From assembly GCF_946886105.1 (NCBI RefSeq), contig NZ_CAMPHV010000052.1:1-34420 (forward strand): a stretch of 34,420 nt of DNA, read 5' to 3'. Numbering within the stretch: position 1 is the stretch's first letter; every line of letters starts with the position of its first letter. Below, piece by piece: positions 32,148-34,420 of the stretch. The translations under genes were made by a program, and so were the position numbers. The notes below the pieces were generated by a model that was not told the origin of the DNA, did not search any database, and saw nothing but the letters and a program-made list of their open reading frames with translations. This stretch comes from an uncultured Pseudomonas sp. (GTDB lineage Bacteria; Pseudomonadota; Gammaproteobacteria; Pseudomonadales; Pseudomonadaceae).

Positions 32148-34420
32148 TCAGGCCGGGAAATCGCGCTCCTCCGACAGCGCGGACGGGTTATTGGGCATTG
32201 CGCTGTTATTCAGCCAGCGCGCCAGCGTGTTCAGCAGTTCGTCACGGCTGACCGGTTTCGCCAAATAGTCATCGGCACCCGCGGCCATGCACTTCTCCCG
32301 GTCGCCCTTCATCGCATGGGCGGTCAGGGCAACGATCGGGATACTGCATCGATGTTCATGCTTGAGCAGCCGGATGGCGGTATAGCCGTCCATATTGGGC
32401 ATGGCGATGTCCATCAGGATCAGATCGAAGAGCGCATCCTGATAACGGGCGATCGCTTCGATACCGTCCTTGGCGGCGGTGACCTCAAGCCCCGCTTCAT
32501 CGAGTAGCGCGGTCAGGGCGTAGACGTTGCGCACATCGTCATCCACCAGCAGCACGCGGCGTCCGTTCAGCGCGTGGTCGGTCCGATTGACGGAAAGCAC
32601 CGCGCCCTGATCGAGATCGCGTACGCTGCCAAGAAAGCCCTGCACGGCGAGACTCAACGCCTGCAGATCCTCGCCCTGCTTGCGCACCACCACCGCGCTG
32701 TAGCGCCTGAGACGCTGCAGGTTCTGCCGGGTGATATCCACCCCGGTATTGATCACCACCCGGGTGCCTTCCAGCGGACGCTGCCGGTCGAGCGCCTCGA
32801 GCAGCTCGAAGCCGTCCTGATCGTGCAGGTCGAGATCAATCACCAGGGCGACGAATTGCCGTTCTGCATAGGCCATACGTGCCTGCTCCGCAGTCGCACT
32901 GGCCACCACGTCGAAGCCCAGTTGCTGCAGGTAGCCACGGTAATACTCGCGTTCGGTGGCGACGCCCTCGACCAGTAGCAGCGAAGGCAGCGGAACCGGA
33001 TCGGCCTGCTGCAAATCGCGAAAGACTTGTTCGAGCTCCTCCCGGGCAACCGGCTTGACCAGATAGCGGGTGCCGTCCTCGTTCCAATTGGCCGGTTGCG
33101 GCACGCAGGAGATGATGTGCACCGGAGTGGCCCGATGGCTGACCTGACTGCGCAAGCGGCGAAACAATTGCCAACCGCTGATATCCGGCAACAGGATGTC
33201 GAGGATCACCGCGCTGAAGCGCTCCTTCTGCAGCAGGTCGAGCGCCTGTACGCCATTACAACAATGCACACAGGAGAAACCGTGGGCGTGCGCCTCGTCG
33301 ACGATCACCGCGGCGAAATTGGCATCGTCTTCGACGATCAGCACCGCCGGTCCCGCACCACTGCGCTGCGGCCCTTCGTCATTGGCAGCCTCGATCGGCT
33401 CGCCGAGCCCCTGCACCGGCAAGCGCACGGTAAAGCAGGAACCCTGCCCCGGCGTGCTCTCCAGACCGACTTCGCCGCCAAGGGCCTGCACCAGCTTACG
33501 GGTGATCGCCAAGCCCAATCCGGTCCCGCCGAAGCGCCGGCTGGTCGAACCATCGATCTGCTGAAACGCCTGAAAAATCTGCTCGTGCTGATCGGCGGCG
33601 ATGCCGATGCCGCTGTCGCGCACGATAAAGCTCAGTTGCTCGCCGCCGTCGGCGCGACCATGGGGCTCGTAGGCGATCGTCAGGCTCACCTCTCCCTGCT
33701 CGGTGAACTTCAACGAGTTGGAAAGCAAGTTGCGCAGAATCTGGTGCAAGCGCACACGGTCGCTGTTGATCACATGCGGCACCCCGGACTCCAGTTGCGT
33801 ACGTAAATACAGGCCCTTCAGTTCGGCCATGGGGCGCATGCTCGAATCCAGCTCCGCCAGCAGTTCATGCATGCGCAGCGGTTCCAGCTTGACTTGCATG
33901 CGCCCGGACTCGACCTTGGCCAGATCGAGCACGCTATTGATCAACTGCAACAGGTCGCTACCGGCGCGGTGCACGATATCGGCATGCTTGGCCTGTTTAG
34001 CGGTGAGGTTGCCGGCGCTGTTCTGGCGCAACTGGTCGCTGAGAATCAGGATGCTGTTGAGCGGCGTGCGCAGCTCATGCGACATGTTGGCGAGAAACTC
34101 GGACTTGTAGCGGTTGGCCAATACCAACTGCTCGGCCTGATCGCGCAGCCGTTGCTCGGCGGCTTTGCGCTCGCTGATATCGATGATCACCGCCTGCACC
34201 AGGGTGTCGTTGCCACTGCGGATCGGCGACAAACCGACCTCCAGGGGAATCAGCCGACCGTCGCGATGCTGGCCGAACAGATCGCGGTTGCTGCCCATGC
34301 GCCGCGGCTCGGGGTTGTCCTGATAACCGCGGCGGAAGGACACGTGGTTATGCCGCAGGTCCTTGGGTAGCAACATTTCCACCGACTGGCCGAACAGCTC
34401 CTGGCGCGAGTAGCCGAACA
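32148..34420 (-). CDS. Hybrid sensor histidine kinase with three receivers (5'-partial)
   Basis: The 5' end is beyond the right edge; 757 residues are visible. In order they show a PAS domain (FGYSRQELFGQSVEMLLP and the LIPLEVGLSPI strand), a short coiled coil, the dimerisation/phosphoacceptor helix SHELRTPLNSIL, a HATPase with DSGIGI and FGGTGLGLAI, and then three receivers. The first (VEDDANFA, ILDILLPD, VKPV) and third (VDDDVRNV, LMDIAMPN, AKPV) are complete. The second lacks the acidic pair (LLVEGVATE) and the terminal Lys (VVVRKQGE), so it is probably not phosphorylated in the usual way. It would pass signals to the adjacent REC-GGDEF-EAL regulator. The true start may add further sensor domains. 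Confidence 0.9.
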   Translation of the reverse strand, partial: FGYSRQELFGQSVEMLLPKDLRHNHVSFRRGYQDNPEPRRMGSNRDLFGQHRDGRLIPLEVGLSPIRSGNDTLVQAVIIDISERKAAEQRLRDQAEQLVLANRYKSEFLANMSHELRTPLNSILILSDQLRQNSAGNLTAKQAKHADIVHRAGSDLLQLINSVLDLAKVESGRMQVKLEPLRMHELLAELDSSMRPMAELKGLYLRTQLESGVPHVINSDRVRLHQILRNLLSNSLKFTEQGEVSLTIAYEPHGRADGGEQLSFIVRDSGIGIAADQHEQIFQAFQQIDGSTSRRFGGTGLGLAITRKLVQALGGEVGLESTPGQGSCFTVRLPVQGLGEPIEAANDEGPQRSGAGPAVLIVEDDANFAAVIVDEAHAHGFSCVHCCNGVQALDLLQKERFSAVILDILLPDISGWQLFRRLRSQVSHRATPVHIISCVPQPANWNEDGTRYLVKPVAREELEQVFRDLQQADPVPLPSLLLVEGVATEREYYRGYLQQLGFDVVASATAEQARMAYAERQFVALVIDLDLHDQDGFELLEALDRQRPLEGTRVVINTGVDITRQNLQRLRRYSAVVVRKQGEDLQALSLAVQGFLGSVRDLDQGAVLSVNRTDHALNGRRVLLVDDDVRNVYALTALLDEAGLEVTAAKDGIEAIARYQDALFDLILMDIAMPNMDGYTAIRLLKHEHRCSIPIVALTAHAMKGDREKCMAAGADDYLAKPVSRDELLNTLARWLNNSAMPNNPSALSEERDFPA

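Overview
The window is high-GC chromosomal DNA from a Pseudomonas or close relative. I base this on the gene content, on REP elements of the form GTAG + CCCGGAT-GCA-ATCCGGG, and on gene order. From memory, and not checked by search, the order recalls two P. aeruginosa PAO1 blocks: an SDR / epoxide-hydrolase / aldolase / flavodoxin / folM-folE-folX block (around PA3427-PA3439) and a trxB2 / CHASE4-GGDEF / cysZ / glycosyltransferase / OYE / TetR / gpx / slyD / ackA / pta block (around PA0849-PA0835). No phage, plasmid, IS transposase, CRISPR array, tRNA or rRNA was seen.

Layout. 1-457 is a gene-free patch of repeats. 622-3391 (+) holds a small ABC/Rad50-type ATPase, an I78-type protease-inhibitor lipoprotein and a TyrR-class sigma-54 activator resembling GcsR. 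3611-6840 (-) holds an MFE-2-like SDR, then an overlapping operon of class II aldolase/adducin, MEST/epoxide-hydrolase-like hydrolase and a signal-bearing DUF1569 protein. 7135-11959 holds a flavodoxin (-), a short LOV photoreceptor and a PilZ-like protein (+), a class II LitR/CarH-like MerR regulator (-), and the divergent pterin operon folM-folE-folX (+). 11968-14662 holds an SDR, DUF1244, HopJ-family and DUF1089 genes. 15031-20414 holds trxB, a membrane diguanylate cyclase, cysZ and a GT4 glycosyltransferase. 20540-23727 (-) holds an OYE-type flavin oxidoreductase, a NemR-like TetR regulator, a thiol glutathione peroxidase and slyD. 23828-27437 (+) is DUF3565-ackA-pta. 27493-29695 holds an oxaloacetate-decarboxylase-like enzyme (-) and an LPLAT acyltransferase (+). 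29861-34420 (-) holds a REC-PAS-GGDEF-EAL regulator and a hybrid histidine kinase cut by the window edge.

How the parts may work together. The most distinctive unit is 7734-11959. It puts a blue-light LOV protein, a PilZ-like protein and a LitR-type repressor that has lost the cobalamin ligands beside an operon making reduced pterins. The divergent region carries three TGTACA/GGTATA-type motifs. A second theme is thiol and electrophile stress: trxB with an OxyR-like half-site upstream, a Gpx3-type peroxidase, and a NemR-like repressor sharing an identical 13-bp operator with the neighbouring OYE gene. A third theme is c-di-GMP: two GGDEF proteins, one also with EAL, and the PilZ-like protein. 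Short GTAG/CTAC-ended repeats punctuate nearly every transcription-unit boundary.
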